In this document: positions 21,211 through 35,463 of the stretch, in pieces | Layout: the number at the start of each line of letters is the position of its first letter | Numbering within the stretch: the first letter of the stretch is position 1 | Assembly (NCBI GenBank): GCA_003439945.1 | Contig: QVRM01001387.1 | Span: forward strand, 124,001-188,000 | Direction of reading: 5' to 3' | DNA from: Dermanyssus gallinae | Taxonomy: Eukaryota > Arthropoda > Arachnida > Mesostigmata > Dermanyssidae | Length of the DNA: 64,000 nucleotides | Notes under the pieces: model-generated | Told to the model about the DNA's origin: nothing | The model's database searches: none | Seen by the model: only the letters and a program-made list of their open reading frames with translations | Made by a program: the position numbers and the translations under genes

Positions 21211-21835
21211 GTAACAACCTGTAGACCTAGGCCGAGGTTAGTGAGAAGGCTTCGACGAAGTCGCAACCTGTATTGCTCACCGGCGCTCGTGCCATATAGG
21301 CCGTGGCTTGTCTTACCGGACAGCTCGCACAACTTGATGAGAAGTGATTCAGTGAATAAATCAATGAATGAGCAAATGAACGGGAACCAAAACGAAGCAC
21401 AGTTACTGTCTTACTGGTAGCGTTGCCGTTGACGGTGGTCAATTGCCGGCTTGCTTTTTCCAGCTAGCCTTCATTATATGATTGGCTAGCCTAGATCTCT
21501 TTTCCTCTATCTTTCTCTCTCTTTCTCGTTTTATTTTTATCCACCCGTCTCTCTCTACCGTTTTATTTTTATCGACCCCTCTCTCTCTCTCTCCGTCTCG
21601 CACTCACTACGCCCTCAGCACGCCATAGACTATAGCCTGATGAACAGACAATCGGACTCTGAATTGTCCGACCGAAAAAACAAAACTCTGACAAAATTGA
21701 GTAGCGATGACGGCTTCCTCTGCTGCTGCTGCCCTTCCCGCTGCTGTTATTTTCATTACAACCATAACTAGCATTGCTTTTACTACTACTGCTACAACTT
21801 TCTACTACAACAGTTGAATTCTAATTGAATACTGC
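21211..21835. other. Non-genic DNA with TC tracts
   Basis: CT-rich runs at 21505-21600; otherwise unique sequence. Confidence 0.5.
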
Positions 21836-21935
21836 CACTACTACTACTACCACCACGATTGTTGTTAGTACGACCACAATACTTTTTTTTTACAATACTA
21901 CTACTACTACTACTACTACGACTACTACGACTAGT
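21836..21935. repeat. ACT trinucleotide field
   Basis: CTA/ACT triplets, interrupted by a T run at 21884-21891. Confidence 0.85.
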
Positions 21936-22278
21936 ACAGCGTTCCTTCAACGATGACTTTGATACTTCATCAACGCTTTACAAATCCCCTAAGGGCGCTC
22001 ACATCAAGGACGAAACGAGGACGAAAGACGATTCCGCCGACCATTTGAGCACTCGAGTCAGTCATTCCACATTAGGCTGCTGGAATCGTCACGCAAACAC
22101 GTGACTACGAAGCGCCGGCCGAACCGGATGCAATAAATCGCTGCGCTATTCGCCGCATCTCAGAGACACTTGCGTAATGAAATAATTCTTCCAACTTGGT
22201 CGATCCTCGTGGAAATATAACGGCTCCTCTTTTTAGCCCGTACGTTTTTACTTTTTATTACTATATATATTTTTATAT

Positions 22279-22279
<1 letters not shown>
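21936..22279. other. Non-genic unique DNA
   Basis: Nothing recognised. Confidence 0.5.

Positions 22280-22315
<36 letters not shown>
22280..22315. repeat. (TA)n microsatellite
   Basis: About 18 TA units. Confidence 0.9.
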
Positions 22316-22317
<2 letters not shown>

Positions 22318-22483
22318 ACACGCAGCATTGCCTGTGCCATTACGTCGACTGACAGCTTCACCTCACGCAAACGCAGCGGTGTTGTAGTCATGAAAAAATC
22401 TCTCGGCCATAATTCGCGGCCAGAGTGTAGATTGCATCTCCACCTCTTGTCTTGCTGCTCTACGTCCATTTCCGCTACGACCC

Positions 22484-22747
22484 ATGGTCACAATAGTGCT
22501 GCTCAAACAGCATCATCAGCATAACCGTCATGCATATCGTGGCCAATGTTCGCGTCAGGTCGAGAACACAGTCCAACCAGAATTGAAGGTACGTTGCCCT
22601 GGAGGGCACACGCAGCGCAGTCAAGGAAAAGTGGAAGAAGTCAACGACCACGGCGACGACGACTACGATGGCGATGACGACAAGGAATGTCATCAAGCTC
22701 TCCTCTCGTCTCATCATCCATTCATGGGACGCTCGTGCTATTATTGA
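22484..22747 (+). other. 87-codon ATG frame with a possible splice donor, unknown
   Basis: An ATG frame ends in an acidic run (HGDDDYDGDDDKE) derived from GAC triplets. Inside it, gaaggtacgtt at 22587-22597 fits a splice donor, so a short exon is possible. The minus strand is also open (95 codons), which weakens the case. No domain. Confidence 0.12.
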
Positions 22748-22847
22748 GGTGCTCGCCGACACTCGCCCTTTTAGAATGATGACGGCGCATTGCTCTCAAC
22801 TTCATTGAACGACTTCAAGGATCATGCTCATCTGTACCAGCCAGAAA

Positions 22848-22868
22848 TGATAATAAATAATAATGATA

Positions 22869-22902
<34 letters not shown>

Positions 22903-22905
22903 CGT
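22848..22905. repeat. AAT trinucleotide array
   Basis: About 14 AAT/ATA triplets. Confidence 0.9.
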
Positions 22906-23551
22906 TGTCGTCGTTGTCATATATGAGACCGTCATTTAGTGAGCAAATTGAGATTACAGTGCATATAATAGTGGATTGTGCAGTGGATAAAGTTCAATTT
23001 CAAGAGGGACAAGGAGATAAAACGTTCAAGTTGCTGCCGCTGCCGCTGCTACTCATCGAAGTACTCGAGAGGGTGGCTGAGAGCTAACTCCGCTGCAGGC
23101 CGCTACAGGGTGGCCTAGGCACGCACAGCTGTGAAAAGGAGCGTACTGTTCGGCCATACTAAACAATATGCGAGGCCAGCGAAATGACTATGGAATAGAA
23201 CAGAAAATTTGTCTATTGAGAGAGTAATAATAATACGCTCGATGAATGTATAACGAAGTAATACAAATCGGCCTACAAACAAGGACAGACAATTTGAACA
23301 GCCGTGTAGCCGCAAGCGAGTTTCGCTCCTCTGGGCTATTTGAGGGTTAGGTCATACAAGCTGAAGCGAGCACAACAAGGGTGAAAGATCGATCGTCTTC
23401 CCAGTGTGGAAATGAAAGTTGTGTAAAACACGAAAAATCGAGTTCTCTCGTCCGGTAGACGACTACGTCGGTATCTTTCAGGCAATAAAATAACAGAAGT
23501 AGAGCGATTAATTCTAACTTGGTGAGGCAACGTAAACTATGCTAACGTAAG

Positions 23552-23552
<1 letters not shown>
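22906..23552. other. Non-genic unique DNA
   Basis: No feature recognised. Confidence 0.5.

Positions 23553-23583
<31 letters not shown>
23553..23583. repeat. (TA)n microsatellite
   Basis: About 15 TA units. Confidence 0.9.
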
Positions 23584-23586
<3 letters not shown>

Positions 23587-24052
23587 GATGCAATTTACTA
23601 ATACTCATTAATTACACTAATACTCATTATGGCCCCTTTCATCGCTTGAGTTGCAAGTATGATTGCAATGTTTACGTAGAAGACTACTGAATTACGTGCT
23701 ACGGGCCCGTGTTCAGCTACCGCTATTCGTACGGGCTCAGACATGTCATATAGGCGATGCCCAGTAGTGTGTATGCACTACACAGAGTACTACAGGAGAT
23801 CACATCTATACACGTACACGTGCTAGAGAGTCTATATACGAAGCCGCCGTATATCCAATCTGGCTCATTCGGAGTGAGATCCCAGTTTGGTTTGCGTTGC
23901 ATACGACGTATGGTCATTTACGTGGCCTAATTAATTATCGCTGAATGATAATCTCACTGATAATGCGACTTGCGGAATAATGTTGGCATAAGCCTCGCTA
24001 ATTCATTGTCGAGCTTCAATCGCTAATGGCACTCACATCTGCGACAAACAAC

Positions 24053-24055
<3 letters not shown>

Positions 24056-24084
<29 letters not shown>
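24056..24084. repeat. (TA)n microsatellite
   Basis: About 14 TA units. Confidence 0.9.
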
Positions 24085-24089
<5 letters not shown>

Positions 24090-24480
24090 TATGTATACGC
24101 GCAGGCACATTAGAGTGGTGGATCTGGTCATGCGTGGCTGGTGTTGAGTGTGCCATAATTGATCGACCAAAATGTAGGAGGCTGCAGTTAATTTGGACGA
24201 CCAGCTAATGACACCGTCATTATGGCTGACATCGAGACCGACGTCCTGAGGTAGTGACATCAGATACACAGCGAGAGAGAGAGAGAACAATGTACAGGTC
24301 AACCTGGAGAACAAACCAACAGATGAATGGGTTCGCGCATTGCCCATTCATGAGCTGTAAGCGGATGTTCCTCCTGATGAGCGATAAAGACACTCGTAAA
24401 GGCGAGCACAATATCGAGAAACGCGAACGGTGGCCTTAACTGCTGTCAGAACCAGCGGGGCCTCTTTCGTCGTACCGCCT
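24085..24480. other. Non-genic unique DNA
   Basis: GA run at 24271-24287; nothing else recognised. Confidence 0.5.
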
Positions 24481-24496
24481 CCGTCACCACTTTATA

Positions 24497-24524
24497 GGTG
24501 ACCGCATAGCCCCATGCGGTCACC
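24497..24524. other. Perfect 11-bp-arm hairpin
   Basis: The arm ggtgaccgcat (24497-24507) pairs perfectly with atgcggtcacc (24514-24524) around loop agcccc. A smaller one (ccttaga / tctaagg, 24579-24597) follows 55 bp on. Function unknown. Confidence 0.6.
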
Positions 24525-24599
24525 CCTAGGTTACGTCCAAGCCACCTCTAGACCAAGCGGGCCCCTAGGTAATCTCAACCTTAGACCAGATCTAAGGCC

Positions 24600-25558
24600 G
24601 CTGTTGCTCCCCTTTCACTGAAAAAAGGGTTTCCGTCAAGCAGCGGGAAAACACTGCGCACGCTTGATATCTCTACTTCGAGAGTAAAGCCGTGCTTGGT
24701 GCCGACTGCTACTGCATAGGACATCTATTGATGCCGTGTGCGGCATACTTATTATTTTTCTTCCGGAAGAGTTACACAACAACTCCACGGAACCAAGGGC
24801 GCTTCATGCAATGAAGGCGCATCTATTTCCTCCCGCCTCTGGTGGCATCGACGCGGCGGCTTCACAGGCTTATATATAGACGCATCTCACTTATTTGGTT
24901 CCTACATCGGTTGATGACGCTCGATAGCTTGTACGCACTGCAAGGGGGCAAACACATTATTGATTCTTTTAAGTCTAGTCCGTTCCAGCCCTCTCTTTAG
25001 TCGATACGACCGCCGCCACGCTCTGCACTTAAATTCCCGCAAATGTGAGTTTCTGCATGGATTGCTCTGTTGCTGCCTGGCGACCTGTTCATGATTTCCA
25101 ACTTCCTGCGGCACGTCGGCTGTTACGTGGAGTTTGTTCTTCATTACCGCGTACCGAGTTCGCGGCTGCTGCTCTTTCAGGTGGAAGCAGCACCACATTT
25201 GCACGGAAGTTTCTTCATTCGGGGTCGCAAGGAACCTCAAAGGCATTTCGTACGATGGACGGCAATCTTGGACAAGTAGTCGCAGAATTCACATATCGGT
25301 CGCGACATAAACAACCATCCAGTCTGCCCACAAGGTGAACACAGAGTGAAATAGACCACACGACTATTAGCGGTAGTCGGTGCATTCGAAATAGTAGTGG
25401 TACTATTATTAGTCGCACAAATTGTTTAGCAAGTACTAATCTATTTGTTTGTTTTTGACATAGCGAGTACTAATCTATTTGTTTGTGTTAAGGGGGTTGG
25501 CATTTGTCGTTCGTAACTCTTTGGAAATGGAGGTTCCAAATGGTATCTTCACATACGC
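24600..25558. other. Non-genic unique DNA with overlapping open frames
   Basis: Three frames of 69-114 codons overlap at 24902-25338 on both strands and lack true ATG starts on the plus strand. A short direct repeat lies at 25428-25486. I cannot assign a gene. Confidence 0.4.
25428..25486. repeat. Two-copy direct repeat, 34-bp period
   Basis: The segment agcaagtactaatctatttg (25428) recurs as agcgagtactaatctatttg (25462), each followed by tttgt. Confidence 0.85.
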
Positions 25559-25580
25559 ATATATATATATATATATATAT
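25559..25580. repeat. (TA)n microsatellite
   Basis: About 11 TA units. Confidence 0.85.
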
Positions 25581-25879
25581 CGTATATCGGTCTGCGACGG
25601 GGGGATAGTGAGACGAACGGATTTTAGTGGGTTGTAGCCTATACTACATCGGCCTTCTCGTGCAGACGGGTTTCCTGCAAAGGTGCCCGTGTGGGCGAAC
25701 GGCATTTCCCTGTTGCTCCTCTAAAAAAAAAAGAGGTAAAAGCAACAGTCGCACCAGTATATTAGGATCAGATTATAGGACTGTGTTTCAAATCTATCTA
25801 ATCTCAGTAATTCCTCATTAAGCCCTTGCAGAAAAAGTCCATAATCACACATTTTCAACAATTCTAACAATTAAGGGAT

Positions 25880-25975
25880 AACGATTCTGCAGCGAGATTC
25901 GAAGAAGAATCACGGCACGCTGCCTCTACCGTTGTGCCCTCCCGCTAGGTTGACTCATTAGACCACTGAACAATA
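25880..25975 (-). mobile_element. Possible tRNA-derived SINE relic
   Basis: On the minus strand an A-box-like agtggtctaatgagtcaac lies about 60 bp before a B-box-like cttcgaatctcgc. The spacing is long for a tRNA but possible with a long variable arm. No second copy was found in the window. Confidence 0.3.
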
Positions 25976-27730
25976 AACAATGCAAATGATTGTGGGCCCT
26001 TTGAAAAAAACTTGTCGTTTACTCTGTTCCGAGTCCAGCCCAGCGGGGGCCCCTGACTATATAGAGTGATGAGTGAAACACATAGCTTTACGTACGACTA
26101 CTCGAAAGCATACAGCCTCAGTACTGAGGAGGTTGCCCAGATAGATAGATCGTGTGATCGTTGCAGTGTCGTTGAATATATATTCATGGTACCATAAAAT
26201 AATATTTAAAACAAAATTCTAAGGCGGTGAACGTTAGCAGCTATTATGGCCAAAACATAGATTGTAGCCAAACGAGCTCGAATGGATACGAAACAAACAG
26301 TGCAGAACAAACGAAAGTAAAACAAAGATATCGTCTGTCAAAGACGTGATCCTCTCAGAAAAAAATGACTGATCTACCCTACTTGTTGCCGCTGTTAAAA
26401 CGCGTGTAGGTGGTCGGGATCCGTCATGCAGAGTTTACCGCGTTCTTTTGTCGTGCACACGGCACAGACAACGTAATCCCTTACCTGCAGGCTGTCTGGC
26501 CATAGTCTGTGGAAGTGCTGGCTTGTATCGACCGATACCTTCTACTGCCATCTGGCTGCGACTGGCTGACTGTATAGATCAAGATTCGGTTTCCGAGTGC
26601 ATAAAGCGTGCGACGGAAAATAGCCCCGCCGCGTTTCCCCTACGTAAACTCAACTTTCAGCTCTGGCCTGCCAGTGAGCGCCAGGCGACGCGCGCAGAAG
26701 CGGTTTCAGGGGAGGAACAGAGACGAGAACCAGAGAAAGCATAGCATAGAGGAGGAGAAAGAATAGTAGTAGCAATAGTAGTAGTAGAACAAGAAGGAAA
26801 AAGAAAAACTCCGAAGCAGAAAGAAATAAGACTCCTAGACTGAGAAGCTGCTGGACTGAAGCCCAAACGGTTTGCTCAACAGCCGGCGGTAACCAGGTGG
26901 CTGGATCGCACTGTCTGCCTCGACTATATATCTACTCGTGTGTAAAAGCTAGGAGGAATTCCTTCGCGACAAGCTGCCGTCAGGACAAGCCACTTTTCCT
27001 TTGATGCTTTGTCGTCTTCTACTTTCTTCTGCTCGTCCTACTTTTGCTATTCCCCGTCCCATTTATTTTTCGTCTCCCGAAAACAGGCATTCGCCGGCGA
27101 GGATTTGTTTGACGACCGCCTCGAGACGGCAATGCCAGCGGTAGAGGTGGAAACGCGGGTTGTTTGCTAACATCTCTGCTCTCTCGTCTGCTATCTTGCT
27201 TTCTCTCGCTTGAGAGAAATAATGTATGTGCACACCATAAACGTAGAAGAAAAATCCTTTATTTGAAGTAATTGGGAGAGGCTTAGGCACTTCGGGTTCG
27301 CCCTTAGTTATACATGCAGTTCAAATGCAGTCGGGAACTCTTTCTACAGATTGCCGTCGCTGCATCGCTGCCAAACAATCATATCGTCGCATCGCTGCCA
27401 GACAATCATATACTGTTTAGGTATTCTGTATGAGCAACTATTTTTGCTTGCGCTGTTTTTGCGTCGTGAAGGGTATTTTTTACTTGCCTTATCAAAGAGC
27501 TTATTTACACGCTTTGTCGCGGATGAAGCTTTCAGATCATCCTATTTCGTGGAGCTATCGAGGTTGGTCGCGATATCCTTAGTATTATCAAGACATCTGT
27601 TCGTGCCACATCCCCGCAAACCGCTTGCCAACAACAACCACGACGACAACCTGAAGGTCATATGGTCATCGTTAGGTAATTGCCATTAGCGAGCCAAGCA
27701 ATCCACTCCCTACTCAAAGACGAACGCGTA
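25976..27730. other. Non-genic unique DNA
   Basis: Frames of 60-112 codons with no domains. A 75-codon minus-strand frame at 27063-27290 starts on a non-ATG codon. Confidence 0.45.
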
Positions 27731-28184
27731 CTCCGACAACGACGACGACGACGATAATGATGATCAAAAACAACAATAGCGTACTCCTTCGTTCATTTTT
27801 TATACATTATACAATGCAGTCGTAATGCCGCATTATGACTGGCCTTTGCTTTCAGCAGAGAATGGGCCGGCGCATCTACGCTCTCTCAAACACCTGCACT
27901 CACTCACATGTGTGTATACGCTCGATTGATGATTCAGGTGGGATAAAAACTGGTTACACGGACGCGTTGGGCTCGTAAGATCGACGTACAGGTAACGACT
28001 TCCGCGAGGATCCGCGTAAGACGTGGGCAAGTCAATGAATAAACTAAACGAAGGTCGACGTTGGTATGCCTCTCTAAGGTACTACACGGTGCATATGTAA
28101 GGTGCGGTACATTCGTCTGTGCCGCCTGCCGTCTTACGACCAGCCACGTACCGACCAAACCGATATACGTGGTCGTCTGTCGTC
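27731..28184. other. Non-genic DNA
   Basis: CGA/AAC triplets at 27737-27777, then unique sequence. Confidence 0.45.
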
Positions 28185-28290
28185 TCTCTCATCGTGGCTC
28201 GGAGCCTTTCAGCAACGTGTGATTCGCTGCCACCTGTTCAGAGGTCTGTGGTTCAGATCCAACCGAGGCTGTACTGGATCTTTGAGGTCG
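28185..28290 (+). mobile_element. Possible tRNA-like/SINE relic
   Basis: Contains a B-box-like tggttcagatccaac (about 28250) with a possible A box 55-60 bp upstream. Single copy and weak. Confidence 0.2.
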
Positions 28291-28629
28291 AAGTTACGGA
28301 TCAGCGAATGAGCAAAAAAAGTGTAGGCGAACGGAGAAGTGCTCGCCTAAAACTGCAGGCCTTATTAGATACTGTAAGCTAGCTAGCGTGACTGCTGAGC
28401 AATGGAAGGCAGGGAGAGAGAGAGAGATAGGGATAGGGCGAGAGAGCGAATAGGTAGGAGAGAAAGTAAGTCATTGTGTACAAGCAATGATGGCGTTGAG
28501 CACCGGCGATTTGAGTTCTTGACTGCCCGGCTATGCTAGTTGGCCAAAGGAACGTTGTAAGTTCCTCGTAGTGTTTGTGAATAACGAACGGCATGGAGAT
28601 TAGAGGGCTTGTCAAAGACGCTGTCTCTC
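28291..28629. other. Non-genic DNA
   Basis: GA-rich tract at 28410-28465; otherwise unique. Confidence 0.5.
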
Positions 28630-28990
28630 TCAGAAACGCCGCGGGGTCCCGATAAACACACCGGTGGCAAGAAGGCCAAACGCACCTCTTAAAGTCCGCC
28701 GACGTATCTGAGGTACAAGGCTTGTTTGTATACGGAACGCTGTTTTACCTAAAGCCGAAGCGGATACGCCCGACTTAACCGAACGTCCGAAGATCACAAA
28801 GCTGTACTCTCCACCTTAGGGAGGGGGAGGCGCGGAAGACACCAAAGTGTGCGCCGCTGTCTCGGCCTGGGCAATACACGTAGGCCGACCAAGCGGTCGA
28901 GTCGATTGCCACGTCGTATGTCGTTGAAACAACGCCACACGTTATCAGTACAGTGGCGGAAGAGATTTGTAAAAAAAAGCCACTCTTTAA
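28630..28990 (+). mobile_element. Possible retroelement ORF1 (gag) relic
   Basis: Reading 28848 onward gives VRRCLGLGNTRRPTKRSSRL followed by PRRMSLKQRHTL. The spacing recalls two adjacent CCHC knuckles (C-x2-C-x4-H-x4-C) of a LINE or LTR gag protein in which several Cys and the His are replaced. Upstream, RRGVPINTPVARRPNAP and KAEADTPDLTERPKITKLYS look like a Pro-rich gag linker. Stops and missing ligands mean it would be dead. Chance similarity is a real possibility. Confidence 0.22.
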
Positions 28991-29099
28991 GTGATAAACA
29001 GCTGTGGACCGAGTGTATATATACACTTTTTTGTACTTTGTCTAGCACCCAAGGCGTTTTCGTCAACAAAACAAACGAAACAAATACTTAAGTAGTCTC

Positions 29100-29733
29100 T
29101 TTGGCAAGATTAGAAAGTGTGTAAAGCATTGATATATATATATACACACTCGCACCAGGTCGCTAAAAATTCGATACTACTCTACTTCGAACGCAAGCCG
29201 ACGACAGCGAGGAAAATAGGCTGTCGTAGCACAAAAATACCCAAAGGAATGTCATATTTTGAAAAAAGAACTTGGCTATAAATGGCCATAAATATCCCTA
29301 GTTATGAGGGATCTCTTAGTAAAAGTTTTGTTTGTTTAACGTTTAGCTGATCTGCGACACCCAGTTGTAGTGAAGGCATTTACGAATTTTGGCGACATAG
29401 TTGTGTTCGACATTGACTCGTCATACCTGTTATATAAATACCTGGTAGTGGTGCCGAAATCGAAGCAACAGTTGTAGTACTAGTAAATGAACCAGAATCG
29501 TGAGTATCTAACCAGTAACGAAAGCGACAACAACCACAACAATAACCACCGCAACCACAACAAGGCAACATTAGCATTACAATGCAAGCAATACCAAAAA
29601 CAACAACAATAACAGTTTTTTACGAAGAAAACGAACTGAGATTAAACTGGTTTGAGCTGAGTCGTACCTTGTTTGTCGCCATTACGAACTCCAGGTGGCT
29701 ATTATTTGCTAATAGTTGTTCTAGTAGTAAGTA
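29100..29733. other. Non-genic DNA
   Basis: Short TA run at 29130-29146 and ACA triplets at 29525-29615. Confidence 0.5.
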
Positions 29734-29770
29734 ATAGAGCAGTAGAGCAGTAGTAGTAGTAGCAATAGTG

Positions 29771-29957
29771 TCGAGCCCGGTGGCGTGGTGGCTTAAGTCT
29801 GCGTCTCGCAACCGGAGAAGACACATAGGTGCGCGGGTTCGAGCCCCACCGTTGCACATTTATATTTATGGGATACGAGTATGTCCGTCTATGAAGCAAT
29901 GTGAAGAACAGTTCCGTAGACGTTAAATCTTGGCTGAGGGTCAGCCCGAAAACTTTA
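29771..29957 (+). mobile_element. tRNA-derived SINE, family 2, copy 2
   Basis: Full-length partner of 5183-5373. The head is tcgagcccggtggcgtggtg with A-box-like tggcttaagtc, the B box is gcgggttcgagccccac, and the body ends tcagcccgaaaac. It is embedded in a GTA/TAG repeat, which occurs both just before it (29735-29765) and after it (29956-29975). Insertion into a triplet array, or a triplet tail, would explain this. Confidence 0.85.
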
Positions 29958-29975
29958 GTAGTAGTAGTTGTAGTA

Positions 29976-31255
29976 ATCGAAGTATTGAGAAGGTTTGCGG
30001 TAACGGCGTGACCGCCAGCACGCGGCAAGGGCGCGTCCACTTCCCCACGGACTCGACCTTGTGACTAGCGTTACTGCGTGTGGACGTCCACTATCGCTAG
30101 TACAACTAATACTACCGCTAAACACTGATCCAGCAGCAGCAGCAGTCGGAAGCTCGGTACACGACGCGCCCTTCTTCCTGCTCCATATCTATGTAAGCAG
30201 TTACGGTATTATTATTATACCTATGAAAGCCGTTACGTCGCCCTCACGGATGCCGAACCGGCCTGCCACCAGAGACGAGCCCGAAGAGACAGCATTGCGT
30301 CGGTCTACGGGTGATTTGGCGGTCACGTTGCCGCCGAAAGGCGTGACATCTCTCTCTCTCCTCTCTCTCACACCCTTTTACTCACACTCCCCCTCCCCCC
30401 TCTCTCTCTCCGCCGCGTCCCTTTCCTCTTGTGATTGCCGCTGTTGTTGTCGTTGTTATTGTTGTTACTGCTTTTGTTGCTAAAGCGTCTACCTTCAGTG
30501 ATATTACTCGCCGAGCTGAGGACGACACTCTTGTTTATGTCGCTAGCTAGAATCCTCGAAGCTATCGGACTGCTTGGATTACGCACGTGTGGATGCATGT
30601 GTCTATCTAGGTATGCGTTGTGTGTTGTGTATGTGTTTGTGAGGTGGAAAGAAGATTGGAAACTCGCCGATATTCAGAGGATATTCCCGGAGCTCTGAAA
30701 GCTGTCGCTGGCTGTTCCTTCGCGCATGCATGACGCACCGTGTACGCCGGCCGTGCCGCTTTTGGAGCCGCCTGAGGCAACTCCGGCGTTTTGCGGGGAA
30801 TCCGCCTGCATTCAACTGACTCGAGGCCAAGCTCGAGGCTCATTCATCTCAAACACTCGACAGCCTCGAGAACGCATTGATGTCAACCCTCTCACACTAA
30901 GTTCTGGTACGTACTGTCGGGCTTAGTCGTTCGTATGCCCGAAGCCTTTGGTTCGACAATGTAGAACTATTGTCCCCTGGCACTCCGCCACCAACGGTAA
31001 GCCGATGGATGGCCTGGTATGGTTCGAAGTGCAATAAGGCTAAAACCATCGCTTGAGACAGAATATCAATCAGGCAATTGCCGTGGCGACCACAGACACT
31101 CAGGGGGGGGCAGAGCAGTCTGCGATATATCGTAAACGTAGATAGAGCATGATACATCGACGTACTTGAAATTGATTTGAAGGGTTCGAGGAGTGATTGT
31201 GGCTCCGCCTGAATGCATGATTGAATTAACCGACGTACAAATAAATGTATGCAAA
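29976..31255. other. Non-genic DNA
   Basis: TC tract at 30348-30412 and GTT triplets at 30440-30480. A 140-codon frame over 30061-30483 is repeat-driven. Confidence 0.45.
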
Positions 31256-31280
31256 CATATATATATATATATATATATAT
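31256..31280. repeat. (TA)n microsatellite
   Basis: About 12 TA units followed by a short GT run. Confidence 0.9.
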
Positions 31281-31643
31281 GTTTGTGTGTGTCGGGGCAG
31301 GACGCTATGGTAGAGATTACCCGCGACTGCGCGATATAATTATGAGCATAGTGGGCTCAATGCCGGCAACACGGCTCACAGTGGGCAGACGCCAAAGATT
31401 AGCAGCGTTACCGCTCGTGCAGCCCAGTAAATCCTAACAAAAGTCTGCTGATTACTATGCGCGTGCATGCGTATCTGTGCTAACGTATTTACGTTCGCCA
31501 ACTATTCAGAGAAGACGACATTGTTGTAAGCATCATCACATCATCATCATATTATATAGGAGAAGGCGTATAGCGTTGCTGTTTGAAGATCGAAAGTCAT
31601 TGACGAAAGTGTGGGTGGCGAGGAAAATGCGAAGAACCCCTCT

Positions 31644-31659
31644 CCCCCCCCCCCCCCCC
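31644..31659. repeat. Poly-C tract
   Basis: About 16 consecutive C on the plus strand. Confidence 0.9.
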
Positions 31660-31754
31660 GCAAAGACTGAATGTTACCACCGCTAAAATACTGCGAATGA
31701 CCGCCATTACCGCGTAAACACGGGCCACGTATCCAGATGCCGCATTCAAGCTTG

Positions 31755-31830
31755 ACTGTTGTTGTTGTTGTCGTTGCTGTCGTCGTCGTCGTCGTTGTCG
31801 CTGCTGCTGCTGTTGTTGTTGTTGTTCGCA
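31755..31830. repeat. GTT/GTC trinucleotide field
   Basis: Interrupted GTT, GTC and GCT triplets; overlapping Val-rich and Asn-rich frames are artefacts. Confidence 0.85.
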
Positions 31831-32262
31831 TCGTTATGGTGAACCATTACTGTCATTGCTTTTGGCGCGTAATGCCGCCAGCCATCGCTGTGGCACCCCA
31901 CAGTGCGACGAGACATTGCGCGTGTGAAGTCAAGCCCGGTGGAATCCCGCCTGCGTATAGATATCCAATAGCCCGCCGCAGCGGGGCGAGTCCCGAAACC
32001 GCACATGATGCCGCCGCCGCCGCCGTCATCACCACCACCACTACTCAGACGTATGACTTCACTGCATAGCCAAGCTAACCATTAGCATATGCGCATTCCA
32101 GTAAGTGGAAATAAAACACATACTCTCCCACACACACACACACGTGCACACAATGGATTGTCCCACGTTTTTACATCGACGACAGTGTGACAGCAGCGGG
32201 AACAACAGTCAAGGAGCACTGAATAACGCTGTCAGGAAACTGTGTAGGAAAAGACCTCCGTG
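31831..32262. other. Non-genic DNA
   Basis: CCG/CCA triplets near 32008-32042 and a CA run at 32129-32143. Confidence 0.5.
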
Positions 32263-34104
<1,842 letters not shown>

Positions 34105-34167
34105 TCTGCTTCAAGAACGATTCTCAATCTCTGCTTGAAAAACGATTCTAAATTCTGCTTCAAAAAC
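34105..34167. repeat. 25-bp minisatellite, about 2.5 units
   Basis: Units beginning tctgctt at 34105, 34130 and 34154, each followed by an A-rich core and gattct or gaacg. Confidence 0.8.
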
Positions 34168-35109
34168 GAACGGCGTTTGGGGACGTTGAGGTGATTGACA
34201 CATCGTTAAAGCTGTCCACTCTACAAGATGCTTTGAGATTGAGAACTTCGTCTCTTCCCGCTCCGCTTGTATCGACCGGGTGCATCAGACAGCGCGGATA
34301 GGAAAATCGCCGACATAAAATGCTAGCCTGCGTGTCGGTTTTTGTGAAACTTATCTTATGGTTTACGTACTAACCGATGGCTGTAGATGACGCATGAGCA
34401 GCGTCAGTAGAATCTATCATTGAGCATCGCTCTATTAGTATTTTAATTTAAACACTACATTAAACGTTAACATAAACGAATTACGTGCATTGAAATAACG
34501 ACGTTAGGCGCGTTTGCTTGGCCGGCTAAACCGACGCGCGTATTCGCGGTGCGGGGTTCGGTGTCAATTAATTCATAACGACACGTGGACATGACGGCGA
34601 TGACATCACATGACATGATGATGTGCTGATCATGCCATCATCACATTATCATGACATTACCACGCAATATGATGATGATGCAATATGTAGTTGACCTTTC
34701 GGTGAAACAATTTGAATTCGATCGCCCGCACACCAATGTGTACTAGACGGTGCGTAATTACAGATAAATAAAACGGCGGCGACGACTGGACAAAACTGGT
34801 GGTCAGCGTTTTCTCATCCCGTTCGCTTCAACGACTCAAACACGAGACAATCGTTGACCTGAAGAGGAAACCATTATTGTACGAACACGATCTTGCACGA
34901 AGGCTCATACAATTGTTCAAAAGCAACCCTTCTTCTTGGCCTGTTGCATGTTGGAAACATAGTAAGTGTGAATTCGAGTGAAACGAGTCATTTTTATGGC
35001 TTTTTTCTCGGTGATTTCCATGATGACTTGAAATGTCTCAAACGCTAACACTTTAGTTTAGGTAGTTTCACTGTGATTAAGAGCGTGCCGACCTCAGCGT
35101 AAACAAACT
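34168..35109. other. Non-genic unique DNA
   Basis: ATG/CAT-rich triplet patches at 34590-34680; no gene recognised. Confidence 0.5.
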
Positions 35110-35420
35110 TTTCTTTCACTTGGTGACCTTCCTTAGGTCAAACATACCAAGGGATGATAGCCATGAACAATGTGCCTTGTGTACACGTTCCGGCTAGTGC
35201 ATGCCATTCCATCTCAAAGCTTCGTGGCGAGACACAAATCTAACTGCGCTACCTCTGCAGAGGCCTCGGTATTTTTCCCTGCCATTCCAACAGAAATTGC
35301 TGAAGTGGCCCTTTATTTAGGCGACCTAAGCGTGACTCTAATTGATTCCACTGCCGGTCCGCAACCCGCTAGCGGGTATATGAAGCGGTTTCTTACCGTC
35401 CGCGGCAAGCAAAAAACACG

Positions 35421-35463
<43 letters not shown>

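Noticed and set aside
24902..25338. Three overlapping frames of 69-114 codons
   Set aside because: Plus-strand frames begin at GTG or TTG codons, which are not normal starts in animals; no domain.
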